From NCBI GenBank assembly GCA_031291675.1, contig JARLIO010000082.1, forward strand, positions 1-64,000: 64,000 nt of DNA, read 5' to 3'. The notes under the pieces are model-generated. The model saw only the letters and a list, made by a program, of their open reading frames with translations, made no database searches and was not told where the DNA came from. Positions 56,283 to 64,000 of this stretch are shown here, one piece after another. The stretch is from Azospirillaceae bacterium (GTDB lineage Bacteria > Pseudomonadota > Alphaproteobacteria > Azospirillales > Azospirillaceae). Made by a program: the position numbers and the translations under genes. Position 1 is the first letter of the stretch, and the number at the start of each line of letters is the position of its first letter.

Positions 56283-58196
56283 TCAGCGCCGGCCGAACAG
56301 ACGCTCGATATCCGCCCGCTTCAACTCGACATAGGTGGGACGGCCATGGTTGCACTGGCCCGACAAGGGAGTGACCTCCATCTGGCGCAGCAGCGCATTC
56401 ATCTCGTCAATCGTCAGGACCCGGCCGGCGCGCACCGAACCATGGCACGCCATTGTCGAACACACCGCGTCCAGGCGCTCGCGCAGCGACAGGCCCTCGT
56501 CAAATTCGGCCAGTTCATCGGCCAGGTCACGGACCAGCCCCTGAACGTCGCCACCGTCGAGCAGCGCCGGCACCTCGCGCACCACGACACAGCCGGCACC
56601 GAAGCCTTCCAGCACCAGCCCGAGTTCGGCCAGTTCGTCGGCACGCACCAGCAACCGCGCCGCCGCGGCCTCGTCGAGTTCGACCACCTCCGGGATCAGC
56701 AGACCCTGGCGGGCCACGCCACCCTCAACCAGCGCCTGTTTGACCCGCTCATAGACCAACCGCTCATGAGCGGCATGCTGATCGACGATCACCATGCCGT
56801 CGGCGGTCTGGGCGACGATATAGGTGGCGTGGATCTGCGCCCGCGCCGCGCCCAGCGGATGATCCGGCCCGGCCCCGCCGGGCGGTGCGCCGGAGGCCGC
56901 AGCCGCCGCGGCACGGAATGCCGGCCCGGGATCCGGCGCCGCCTCGAACCGGGCACTGGGCAGCCCCCCGAGCGCCAGCGGCGCCTGGAACGATGACGCG
57001 CTTTCCGCCAGGACCCGGGGCACCACGCCCCCGGTGGCGATGCCGACCCCCCCGGACCCCGGCCGGGGTCCGCCTCCGGGCGGCCCGCCGGCATAGGACC
57101 CGCCCGCGCGCGGCGTCCAGGCCGGGGCAATCTCGGGGCGAAAGGCGTCAAGGGTTGCCGCGGCCACCGTCGTGGCGGCACGGTGCCCCGCAGCGGCCAG
57201 GGCGTGGCGGATCGCGCCGACAATCAACCCCCGGACCTGGGCGCTGTCGCGGAACCGGACCTCGGCCTTGGCGGGGTGGACATTGACGTCGACATCGCCG
57301 GCGGGCAGATCGAGAAACAGCGCCAGCATCGGATGGCGATCCCGGGCCAGGACATCGGCATAGGCACCGCGCACCGCGCCCAGCAACAGGCGGTCGCGGA
57401 CCGGCCGGCCATTGACAAAAAGATACTGATGCTGGGCGGTCGGCTTGTTCAGCGTCGGCAGGCCGGTGAACCCGGTCAGACGCAGTTCGCCGCGCTCGGC
57501 CGCGATCGGCACCGCATTGGCGGCAAAATCACGGCCCATCACCAGGGCCAGCCGGCTCAGGCGTGCCGCGTCGCGGTCCTTGAGATCGGCGACCGTCGCC
57601 GACAGGCGCAACGGGTTGCGGCTCAGATCATCGGTGACGCTGAAAGCGACTTCCGGATGGGCCATCGCCAGCCTTTGCACCACGTCGACCGCGTGATCGG
57701 CCTCGGTTCGCGGCTGCTTCAGGAATTTCAGCCGCGCCGGCGTCGCAAAAAACAGATCCCGGACCTCGATCCGGGTTCCGGGCGGATGGGCCGCGGGTTG
57801 CGGCCTCCCGACCATGCCGCCCTCGATCAGCAGGGTCCAGGCGCTGTCGGTGCCGCGGACCCGGCTGGTCAGCGCGACCCGGGCCACCGAGCCGATCGAG
57901 GGCAGCGCCTCGCCGCGAAAACCCAGGGTCCGGATATCGGTCAGATCATCATCGGGCAGCTTGGAGGTGGCATGGCGTTCGATCGCCAGCAGCAGCTCGT
58001 CCGCCGTCATGCCGCAACCATCATCGACGACCGCGATCAGCGCGCGGCCGCCATCGCGCAACGTGACATCAATGCGCCGCGCCCCGGCGTCCAGCGCGTT
58101 TTCGACCAGTTCCTTGACCGCAGCGGCCGGGCGCTCGACCACCTCCCCGGCGGCGATGCGGTTGACCAGATTTTCGGGCAGGCGGCGAATGGGCAT
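56283..58196 (-). CDS. mutL: DNA mismatch repair protein MutL
   Basis: A 637-residue GHKL ATPase that links MutS to downstream repair. Signatures: [44 protein letters not shown], and [18 protein letters not shown]. The proline- and glycine-rich linker (residues ~350-440) leads to the C-terminal dimerisation domain, with [17 protein letters not shown]-like residues. The DQHAxxER sequence (here [13 protein letters not shown]) is present, but the metal-binding DQHA(X)2E(X)4E endonuclease motif should be checked since it is used in organisms without MutH. Confidence 0.96.
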   Translation of the reverse strand: MPIRRLPENLVNRIAAGEVVERPAAAVKELVENALDAGARRIDVTLRDGGRALIAVVDDGCGMTADELLLAIERHATSKLPDDDLTDIRTLGFRGEALPSIGSVARVALTSRVRGTDSAWTLLIEGGMVGRPQPAAHPPGTRIEVRDLFFATPARLKFLKQPRTEADHAVDVVQRLAMAHPEVAFSVTDDLSRNPLRLSATVADLKDRDAARLSRLALVMGRDFAANAVPIAAERGELRLTGFTGLPTLNKPTAQHQYLFVNGRPVRDRLLLGAVRGAYADVLARDRHPMLALFLDLPAGDVDVNVHPAKAEVRFRDSAQVRGLIVGAIRHALAAAGHRAATTVAAATLDAFRPEIAPAWTPRAGGSYAGGPPGGGPRPGSGGVGIATGGVVPRVLAESASSFQAPLALGGLPSARFEAAPDPGPAFRAAAAAASGAPPGGAGPDHPLGAARAQIHATYIVAQTADGMVIVDQHAAHERLVYERVKQALVEGGVARQGLLIPEVVELDEAAAARLLVRADELAELGLVLEGFGAGCVVVREVPALLDGGDVQGLVRDLADELAEFDEGLSLRERLDAVCSTMACHGSVRAGRVLTIDEMNALLRQMEVTPLSGQCNHGRPTYVELKRADIERLFGRR

Positions 58197-58297
58197 GAAA
58201 CGACTTTAGGCAAATCCGCGCGCGGCGACCAGGAGCTTTTCGGGGGCCGTCTTCCCGGACCGGTTTTCCCGGGCCGGGCCGCCGTGCCGCGGCGGTA

Positions 58298-59620
58298 TCA
58301 GAGCAATCGCACGCCCAGCGCCCCGGTCAGATTGGCCACGACCAGGGCGCGGCGCTCGACCCGGGCATTATACAGTCGGGCCCCGGAAAAATCGGCGTCC
58401 TTGAGATCGGCGTCGGTCAGAATGGCATGGGACAGGTCGGCGTCGCGGAAATTGACGCCACGCAGATTGGCGCCGGTGAAATTGGCGTAGCGCAGGGTGG
58501 CGCCGTCGAGCCTGGTGTGGATCGAACGCCGCGCGTCGATCACCAGCGGCTGAAGCCGCGCCCGGGACAGATCGGCATTGTTGAGCTTGGCCTCATGCAG
58601 ATCGGCACCGCGCAGGTCGCCCTCACAGATCGTGCAGGTGCGCAAATCAGCCCCGCCGAGTTGCGCCACCTGAAGCTGGACCCCCGTCAGGTCGAGCCCA
58701 TAGAAGGTTGAAAGCGGCGCCCGCAAGGTCGTCAGGCAGAACCGGGCCAGCGACGGCCCGGTGCGCATGTCAAACCCGGTCAGGTCGAGCACCTTGCCCT
58801 CGGCCCCGGCGCTGCCGACGAACAGCATATGCAGGCGCAGCAGTTCCGCCAAAGGGGCCGTCAGATCGCTGAGGGAATGCCCGGCGGGCCGGTCGGTCAG
58901 CATGCCCGTGGTGTCGGCGCCATAGGTCTCGGTCATGGTCATGGTCGCGCCGGTCAGCACCGCATTGCGCAGATTGGCACCGCGCATGTCGGCACCGCTG
59001 AGATCGGCATGCTCCAGCGTGGCGCCGCTCAGATTGGCACCGCGCAGATTGGCCCGGATCAGCTTGCAGCCCGTCATGATCGCATCGCTGAAATCGGTGT
59101 GGATCGCCATCGCGCCCGACAGCCGGGCATTGGTCAAATTGGCCCCGCTGAGGTCGGCCCCGGCAACCTCGGCGGGCCGATCCTGGTCCGCGGCCAGGAT
59201 CTTGAACGCACCGGTGCGGTCGGTTTCGGCCAGCGATCCGTCGCGCAGATCGGCATCGAACAGATTGGCCCCGGTCAGGATCGCGCCGCGCAGGCAGGCG
59301 CCGCGCAGATCGACCTTGACCAGGCTGCTATGCTCGAGATTGGCCTGGCGCAGATCGGCGGCAAACATCGTGGCGCAATCCAGCACGGTGCCACTGAGAT
59401 TGGCGCCGCGCAGGCAAACCCCAACCAAATCGGCATGGGCCAGATCGCGCCCGGGCAAGACCAGACCGGTCATGTCGCAGAACGAAAAGACCGCGCGCGC
59501 ACCACCCAGCCGCGCGTTGCGAAACATCTCATGCTTTTTCAGGATCGCATCGACCTGAGCCTGCGTGAGTCTGGTCAAGGGCCGCGAGGCGGGCAACAGC
59601 GACATGACATGAACCGACAT
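58298..59620 (-). CDS. Pentapeptide-repeat protein
   Basis: The 440-residue protein is made largely of A(D/N)LxG-type pentapeptide repeats in two blocks (about residues 50-225 and 320-435), split by a ~70-residue non-repeat segment (LSDLTAPLAELLRLHMLFVG). An N-terminal helix (TQAQVDAILKKHEMFRNARL) precedes the repeats. Such right-handed beta-helices may bind proteins or mimic DNA (some protect gyrase), but most are uncharacterised. The start at 59620 (MSVHVMSLLP) is preferred to a longer frame. It lies between mutL and pgi. Confidence 0.88.
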   Translation of the reverse strand: MSVHVMSLLPASRPLTRLTQAQVDAILKKHEMFRNARLGGARAVFSFCDMTGLVLPGRDLAHADLVGVCLRGANLSGTVLDCATMFAADLRQANLEHSSLVKVDLRGACLRGAILTGANLFDADLRDGSLAETDRTGAFKILAADQDRPAEVAGADLSGANLTNARLSGAMAIHTDFSDAIMTGCKLIRANLRGANLSGATLEHADLSGADMRGANLRNAVLTGATMTMTETYGADTTGMLTDRPAGHSLSDLTAPLAELLRLHMLFVGSAGAEGKVLDLTGFDMRTGPSLARFCLTTLRAPLSTFYGLDLTGVQLQVAQLGGADLRTCTICEGDLRGADLHEAKLNNADLSRARLQPLVIDARRSIHTRLDGATLRYANFTGANLRGVNFRDADLSHAILTDADLKDADFSGARLYNARVERRALVVANLTGALGVRLL

Positions 59621-59672
59621 TGCGATTCTTTGATCATCCCCTGAAATCCATTGTTTTTCAAGGCCCGGCCGA

Positions 59673-59712
59673 CGACCCACGCCCGGGCCAACGTTGGCCC
59701 GGGCGTGGGTCG
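59673..59712. repeat. Perfect 40-bp palindrome between pgi and the pentapeptide-repeat gene
   Basis: Bases 59673-59692 are the exact reverse complement of 59693-59712 (centre at 59692/59693), with GC-rich arms including CCCGGGCC. It lies 17 bases after the pgi stop. On the minus strand no U tract follows, so it is not a standard terminator. Confidence 0.88.
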
Positions 59713-59729
59713 GATGGCGCGCGGTCGGC

Positions 59730-61376
59730 TCAGACCGGGCCGAGGCCGTCGCGGCAGCGCTGGATCAACGCCGCCGTCGCGCTGTCATGGACACCGGCTG
59801 GCGCCCCGTGCAGCTCGGGCAGGATCGCCTTGGCCAGTTGCTTGCCCAGCTCGACGCCCCATTGATCGAAGCTGTTGATGTTCCAGATGATGCCCTGGAC
59901 GAAGATCTTGTGCTCGTACAGCGCCAGCAGCGCGCCCAGAGTCCGCGGATCCAGCGTCTGGAACAGAAACGAGTTGGTCGGCCGGTTGCCCGGAAACATC
60001 TTGTGCGGGACCAGAGCGTCCAGTGCCGCCCCCGACAGCCCCTGGGCCACCAGCTCAGCCCGGGCCTCGGCCTCGGTCTTGCCGCGCATCAGCGCCTCGG
60101 TCTGGGCCAGGAAATTGGACAGCAGGATCCGGTGATGATCGCCCAGCGGATTGTATGTCGAAACCGGGGCCAGGAAGTCGCACGGGATTGCCAGCGTGCC
60201 CTGATGGATCAGCTGGTAGAAGGCGTGCTGGCCGTTGGTCCCGGGTTCACCGAACAGGATCGGCCCGGTCTGGTAATCGACCGGCAGGCCCTGACGATCG
60301 ACCGACTTGCCGTTGCTTTCCATGTCGGCCTGTTGCAGATAGGCCGCCAGCCGCGCCAGATACTGATCATAGGGCAGGACCGCGTGGGCCACCGAGCCCA
60401 GGAAATTGATGTTCCAGACGCCGACCAGGCCCAGCAACACCGGCATATTGGCCTCGATCGGCGCGGTCCGGAAATGCTCGTCCATTTCATGGGCACCGGC
60501 CAGCAGCGTGTCGAAGGAATCCGGGCCGATCGCCAGCATGATCGGCAATCCGATCGCCGACCACAGGCTGTAGCGCCCACCGACCCATTCCCAGAAGCCG
60601 AACATCGCCGCGGGATCGATGCCAAAGGCGCGCACCGCCGGCTCGTTGGTCGACACTGCGACGAAATGCCGGGCGATATGGCGCTCGTCCCCGGCCGCGG
60701 CCAGGAACCAGGCCCGCGCCGACTGGGCGTTGGTCAGCGTTTCCTGGGTGGTGAAGGTCTTGGACGCCACAATGAACAGCGTCGTCGCCGGGTCACAGCG
60801 TTTCAGCGTCTCCGCGAGCTGGGTCCCGTCGACATTCGACACGAAATGGCTGCGCAGCCGGGGATGGGCGAACGGGGTCAGGGCCTGGGTCACCATCGCC
60901 GGCCCCAGATCAGAGCCGCCGATGCCGATATTGACGATATCGGTGATCGGGGCCCCCTGCCAGCCGGTCCAGGCGCCCGAGCGAACCTGATCGCAAAAGG
61001 CGCGCATGCGCGCGAGCACGGCATTGACGTCAGGCATGACATCGTGGCCGCCGACCCGGATCGGCCGTTGGGAGCGGTTGCGCAGGGCGATATGCAGAAC
61101 CGCGCGGTTCTCGGTGATGTTGATGGCCTCACCGGCATACATCCGGTCACGCCACCCTTCGACATCCTGCTGACGCGCCAGCGCCAGCAACAGCGAGCGG
61201 GTCTCTTCGGTGATCCGGTTCTTCGCGTAATCCAGCAGGATCGGGCCCGCCGTCAGCGAGAACCGGTCAAATCGTTGGGGATCACGATCGAACAGATCGC
61301 GCAATGTGGTATCGCGCAGGCTTTCGGCGTGGCGGGACAAGGCGATCCAGGCGGGCGAGGCGGTCAAGACAGACAT
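59730..61376 (-). CDS. pgi: Glucose-6-phosphate isomerase
   Basis: A 548-residue enzyme interconverting glucose 6-phosphate and fructose 6-phosphate. Motifs include [57 protein letters not shown] with the PGI signature, and [15 protein letters not shown] at the end. ATG 61376 is chosen; a TTG at 61385 would add three residues. The catalytic glutamate and histidine regions are intact. Confidence 0.97.
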   Translation of the reverse strand: MSVLTASPAWIALSRHAESLRDTTLRDLFDRDPQRFDRFSLTAGPILLDYAKNRITEETRSLLLALARQQDVEGWRDRMYAGEAINITENRAVLHIALRNRSQRPIRVGGHDVMPDVNAVLARMRAFCDQVRSGAWTGWQGAPITDIVNIGIGGSDLGPAMVTQALTPFAHPRLRSHFVSNVDGTQLAETLKRCDPATTLFIVASKTFTTQETLTNAQSARAWFLAAAGDERHIARHFVAVSTNEPAVRAFGIDPAAMFGFWEWVGGRYSLWSAIGLPIMLAIGPDSFDTLLAGAHEMDEHFRTAPIEANMPVLLGLVGVWNINFLGSVAHAVLPYDQYLARLAAYLQQADMESNGKSVDRQGLPVDYQTGPILFGEPGTNGQHAFYQLIHQGTLAIPCDFLAPVSTYNPLGDHHRILLSNFLAQTEALMRGKTEAEARAELVAQGLSGAALDALVPHKMFPGNRPTNSFLFQTLDPRTLGALLALYEHKIFVQGIIWNINSFDQWGVELGKQLAKAILPELHGAPAGVHDSATAALIQRCRDGLGPV

Positions 61377-61494
61377 GGGTTGCAAACTCCGTAGCGGCGT
61401 TCAGGCTGCTCGCTACACCATTTCCGCCTTCCGGTCCAACCCCCGTGGCGATGTGCCCCTGACGCAGCACCCGGGAGATTATCGCTTGCCGAGC

Positions 61495-61529
61495 CCAGCC
61501 CGCCATGAGCAAAGATCAGGGCGGGCTGG
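61495..61529. repeat. Half copy of the multi-hairpin repeat
   Basis: CCAGCCCGCC at 61495-61504 pairs with GGCGGGCTGG at 61520-61529. With a 7-base loop and the flanking ATGA/TCA it matches the last stem of the elements at 254-394 and 25164-25312; one internal pair (A/G) is mismatched. It lies right after the M16 gene's stop codon. Confidence 0.75.
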
Positions 61530-61531
61530 TC

Positions 61532-62875
61532 TCATTCCTCCGCCTCGACGATCCGGGTCGGGGTGATGTCCTTGGGCTGCCCGACAATCACCGTGATCAG
61601 GGTGCGCGGATCGAGCAATCGGCGCGCCACCCGGGCGACATCCGCCAGGCTGACCGCCTCGATCAGGGCATCGCGCCGGCGCAAATAGTCGATCCCGAGA
61701 TTGTCGCGCCGGATCTGCAACACCAGACGGGCGATCGCGTCGGTCGAGCTGAACTGCAGCGGAAAGCTGCCGGTCAGATAGGTCTTGGCGTCGGCCAGCT
61801 CCTCGGCACTGATGCCGCCTTCGGCCATCCGCGCCCATTCCGCCCGCATCACCGCCAGGGTCTCGCCGGCCTTGTCATTGGCGGTCGCGCCGCCCGCGAC
61901 GATCAGGGCGCCATGATCAAACGGCTGAAGATAGGAATGGACGCCATAACTCAGGCCGCGCTTCTCGCGCACCTCGGTCATCAGCCGCGAACCCAGACTG
62001 CCGCCGCCCAGGACATAGTTCATGATCGTCGCCGCGAACCAGTCGGGATCGCTGCGCTTGATCCCCTGCTGACCCAGCACCAGGACGGTCTGGGCACCGG
62101 TGCGCGAGACCTGGACCGTCTGGCCCCCGGCCACCGAGGTGACCTCGGCGACCGGCGTCATCGCACTCGTGGCGGGCAGGCCGCCGAACATCCGGTCCAG
62201 CGCCACGGCCAGCCGCGTCGGCGTGATCGCACCGGTCACCGCGACGCGCAACCGGTCGCGGGTAAATTGGCGGGCCACCAGGTCGCGACAATCGCCGTCA
62301 TTGAGATGCGCGACCGAACCGATCGAGCCGCGGATCGACCGGCCATAGGGATGATCGGCGAAGGCCTCGCGGAAAAACACCCGCCGCGCCAGCCAGTGCG
62401 GATCGGCCTGCTCGCGCCGCAGGCTGCTGACGACGCCCTGGCGGATCCGCTGCACCGCCTCGTCGTCAAAGCGCGGCGCGGTCAGTGCCAGCCGCAGCAG
62501 TTCGAACGCCTCATCCTCGGTCTCGACCAGGGTCTTGAAACCGCCGCTGAACGTGTCGGTCTGGGCCAGAAAACCCAGATTGATCGCGTGATCGGCAAGG
62601 CGTCGCTGGAATTCGGTGCTGTCATAGGCTCCGGCGCCCTCGTCGAGCAGATCGGCCACGAAGGCCGACAAACCGTCCTTGCCATCCGGATCCTGTTCGG
62701 CCCCGCCATCAAAGGCGAATTCGACGGCCACGACCGGGATCTGGTGGTCCTGGACCAACCAGGCTTCGACGCCGCCGGGGCTGACGACCCGTTCGATCGC
62801 AACCGACTGCGCCGAGGTTCCGGCCAGCGCGCCCAGACCCGAATCCGGCACCCGCAACAAGGTTGATAACGTCAT
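61532..62875 (-). CDS. M16-family peptidase-like protein, probably non-catalytic subunit
   Basis: A 447-residue insulinase-fold protein without the HxxEH zinc motif; the corresponding stretch reads LSAFVADLLDEGAGAYDSTE. It retains the C-terminal substrate-binding pair in LMTEVREKRGLSYGVHSYLQ. This pattern is typical of the inactive partner in two-gene M16B systems, here following the active subunit with a 4-base overlap. Many pairs have signal peptides; this protein lacks an obvious one. Confidence 0.88.
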   Translation of the reverse strand: MTLSTLLRVPDSGLGALAGTSAQSVAIERVVSPGGVEAWLVQDHQIPVVAVEFAFDGGAEQDPDGKDGLSAFVADLLDEGAGAYDSTEFQRRLADHAINLGFLAQTDTFSGGFKTLVETEDEAFELLRLALTAPRFDDEAVQRIRQGVVSSLRREQADPHWLARRVFFREAFADHPYGRSIRGSIGSVAHLNDGDCRDLVARQFTRDRLRVAVTGAITPTRLAVALDRMFGGLPATSAMTPVAEVTSVAGGQTVQVSRTGAQTVLVLGQQGIKRSDPDWFAATIMNYVLGGGSLGSRLMTEVREKRGLSYGVHSYLQPFDHGALIVAGGATANDKAGETLAVMRAEWARMAEGGISAEELADAKTYLTGSFPLQFSSTDAIARLVLQIRRDNLGIDYLRRRDALIEAVSLADVARVARRLLDPRTLITVIVGQPKDITPTRIVEAEE

Positions 62876-64000
62876 GGCACGACCTCTGACCCGCGCAGCG
62901 CCACCGGTTCTTCGGCGGCCGCGCGGGATGCTGTGGTTTCGGGCAACAGCACCCCGGTCACACGACCGGGCTGGCCCAGAATGGCCCGTGCCGCCGCATT
63001 GACCTGGTCGCGGCCCACCGCCGCGATCCGGGCCGGCCAGCTCTCGACATCGGCAACCGTGCGCCCGATCGCCAGCGCCGTGCCCAGGGAGAAGGCGGGG
63101 CCGCGCAGACTGTCGCGGGCAAAAATCGATTCGCGGATCAGGCGCCGTTTGGCGGCGTCGACCTCATCGTCGGTGACGCCGTCGGCGACGACGCGTTCGA
63201 TCTCGCGTGTCAATGCCGCCTCGGCCTGGTCGGGATCACTGTCGGGCGCCGGGCTCAGGCTGGCGCCGATCACCGCGTAATCCAGCGCCGACGGGGCATA
63301 GCCGAAACCGGCGCTGGTCGCGACACGCTGCTCGACGACCAGGCTGCGATAGAGCCGCCCCGTGGCGCCGCCGCCCAGGATCTCGGCCAGCACCTGCAGC
63401 GCGAAGGCCTGCCCGCTGTCGCCGTGGCGATAGGACGGGGCCTGCCACAGCTGGCGCAGACTGGCCTGACGGACCCTGGGGTCCCGCAGCACAACGCGAT
63501 GTTGCACCGCCATCGGCGGATCCTGGGGCCGGCAGCGCGGCGGCACCGGCCGCGCCGGGATCGCGCCAAACCAAGTCTCGGCCAGGGGCCGCACCTGCGC
63601 GGCGTCGACATCGCCGGAAATTACCAGCACCGCATTGTTGGGGGCGTACCAGGTCCGATAGAAATCCTCGGCATCGGCGCGCATCAGGCCGCGGATCTCC
63701 TGCTCCCAGCCGATCACCGGGATGCCGTAGGGATGATGGACGAACAGCGCGGCATAGAGCGCTTCGGTCAGGCGGCCCGCCGGGAGATTGTCGGTGCGCT
63801 GATGCCGCTCTTCCAGCACCACGTCGCGCTCCGGGTCGACCAGGGCGTCCGTCAGACGCAGGCCCGCCATGCGGTCGGCTTCCAACTGCATCACCAGCGG
63901 CAGGCGGTCGACCGCCACATTTTGATAGTAGGCGGTATAATCGTAGGTGGTGAAGGCGTTTTCCTGGCCGCCATTACGGGCGATGATGCGACTGAAGTCG
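62872..64000 (-). CDS. M16-family zinc peptidase, catalytic subunit (partial)
   Basis: The gene runs off the right edge, so the N-terminus and the HxxEH motif are not in view. At the edge the frame reads a conserved NAFTTYDYTAYYQN segment, then VVLEERHQRTDNLP, whose glutamate matches the third zinc ligand of the family; LPRxL and WQAPSYR follow. The 3' end overlaps the next M16 gene by 4 bases, so it forms a heterodimer-like pair. It is likely periplasmic. Confidence 0.88.
   Translation of the reverse strand, partial: DFSRIIARNGGQENAFTTYDYTAYYQNVAVDRLPLVMQLEADRMAGLRLTDALVDPERDVVLEERHQRTDNLPAGRLTEALYAALFVHHPYGIPVIGWEQEIRGLMRADAEDFYRTWYAPNNAVLVISGDVDAAQVRPLAETWFGAIPARPVPPRCRPQDPPMAVQHRVVLRDPRVRQASLRQLWQAPSYRHGDSGQAFALQVLAEILGGGATGRLYRSLVVEQRVATSAGFGYAPSALDYAVIGASLSPAPDSDPDQAEAALTREIERVVADGVTDDEVDAAKRRLIRESIFARDSLRGPAFSLGTALAIGRTVADVESWPARIAAVGRDQVNAAARAILGQPGRVTGVLLPETTASRAAAEEPVALRGSEVVP

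Noticed and set aside
55641-56334. Small open frames in the AT-rich gap
   Set aside because: AT-rich random frames with no motif or ribosome binding site.
59673-59712. The palindrome as a standard terminator for pgi
   Set aside because: No U tract follows on the pgi strand; flanking bases there are A-rich.
1-64000. tRNA, rRNA and CRISPR arrays
   Set aside because: No tRNA-like cloverleaf, rRNA segment or regularly spaced short repeats were noticed. This was by eye only; a tRNAscan or CRISPR search would settle it.

Overview
The window is high-GC bacterial chromosome from an alphaproteobacterium, probably of the Rhodospirillales. The clues are a DUF1150 protein, ribbon-helix-helix proteins of the RHH_4 type, a typA/tamA/tamB neighbourhood, a BioMNY biotin transporter and a PuuD-type urate oxidase. 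Genus cannot be fixed from sequence alone. Genes are dense, operons overlap by a few bases, and several convergent pairs end stop codon to stop codon. I see no tRNA, rRNA, CRISPR array, prophage or intact insertion sequence.

Layout. 1-420: tandem 120-bp repeat and a multi-hairpin repeat element. 420-3524: old-yellow-enzyme reductase and NmrA-like protein, divergent from a LysR regulator. 3625-9310: gltX, yjbQ, an unrecognised 364-residue protein, a class III adenylate cyclase with DUF5939, and an RHH protein. 9697-20462: a purine-catabolism locus: uraD-allC fusion and puuE on the minus strand; uraH, xdhA, xdhB, xdhC, puuD and guaD on the plus strand. Together these take guanine through xanthine, urate, 5-hydroxyisourate, OHCU, allantoin and allantoate to ureidoglycolate. 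20521-29962: YkgJ-like protein, typA, tamA and tamB, with a second copy of the multi-hairpin element between tamA and tamB.

29963-33877: HD phosphohydrolase, small unknown genes and a bioM/bioN/bioY transporter interrupted by a MITE-like element and a glyoxalase remnant. 33878-46853: mainly housekeeping (xseA, purD, tadA, rluB-type, rsmD, ribB with an FMN riboswitch, gpmA), with an Rpn-type nuclease, a 123-residue chemoreceptor-tip protein, a YccF protein and a glycosyltransferase. 47008-53041: a tripartite efflux operon (YtcA-like, HlyD-like, FUSC, TolC-like) divergent from a LysR regulator. 53074-64000: a large chemoreceptor, a 1-kb AT-rich gap, mutL, a pentapeptide-repeat protein, pgi, and a pair of M16 peptidases cut by the window edge.

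The observations most worth following are the multi-hairpin repeat family with compensatory base changes (254-394, 25164-25312, half copy 61495-61529), the stand-alone chemoreceptor tip (41913-42284), the terminator-like hairpin in the typA leader, the FMN riboswitch with its downstream inverted repeat, the UraD-AllC fusion, and the unknown gene paired with the DUF5939 cyclase. None proves a new system from sequence alone.
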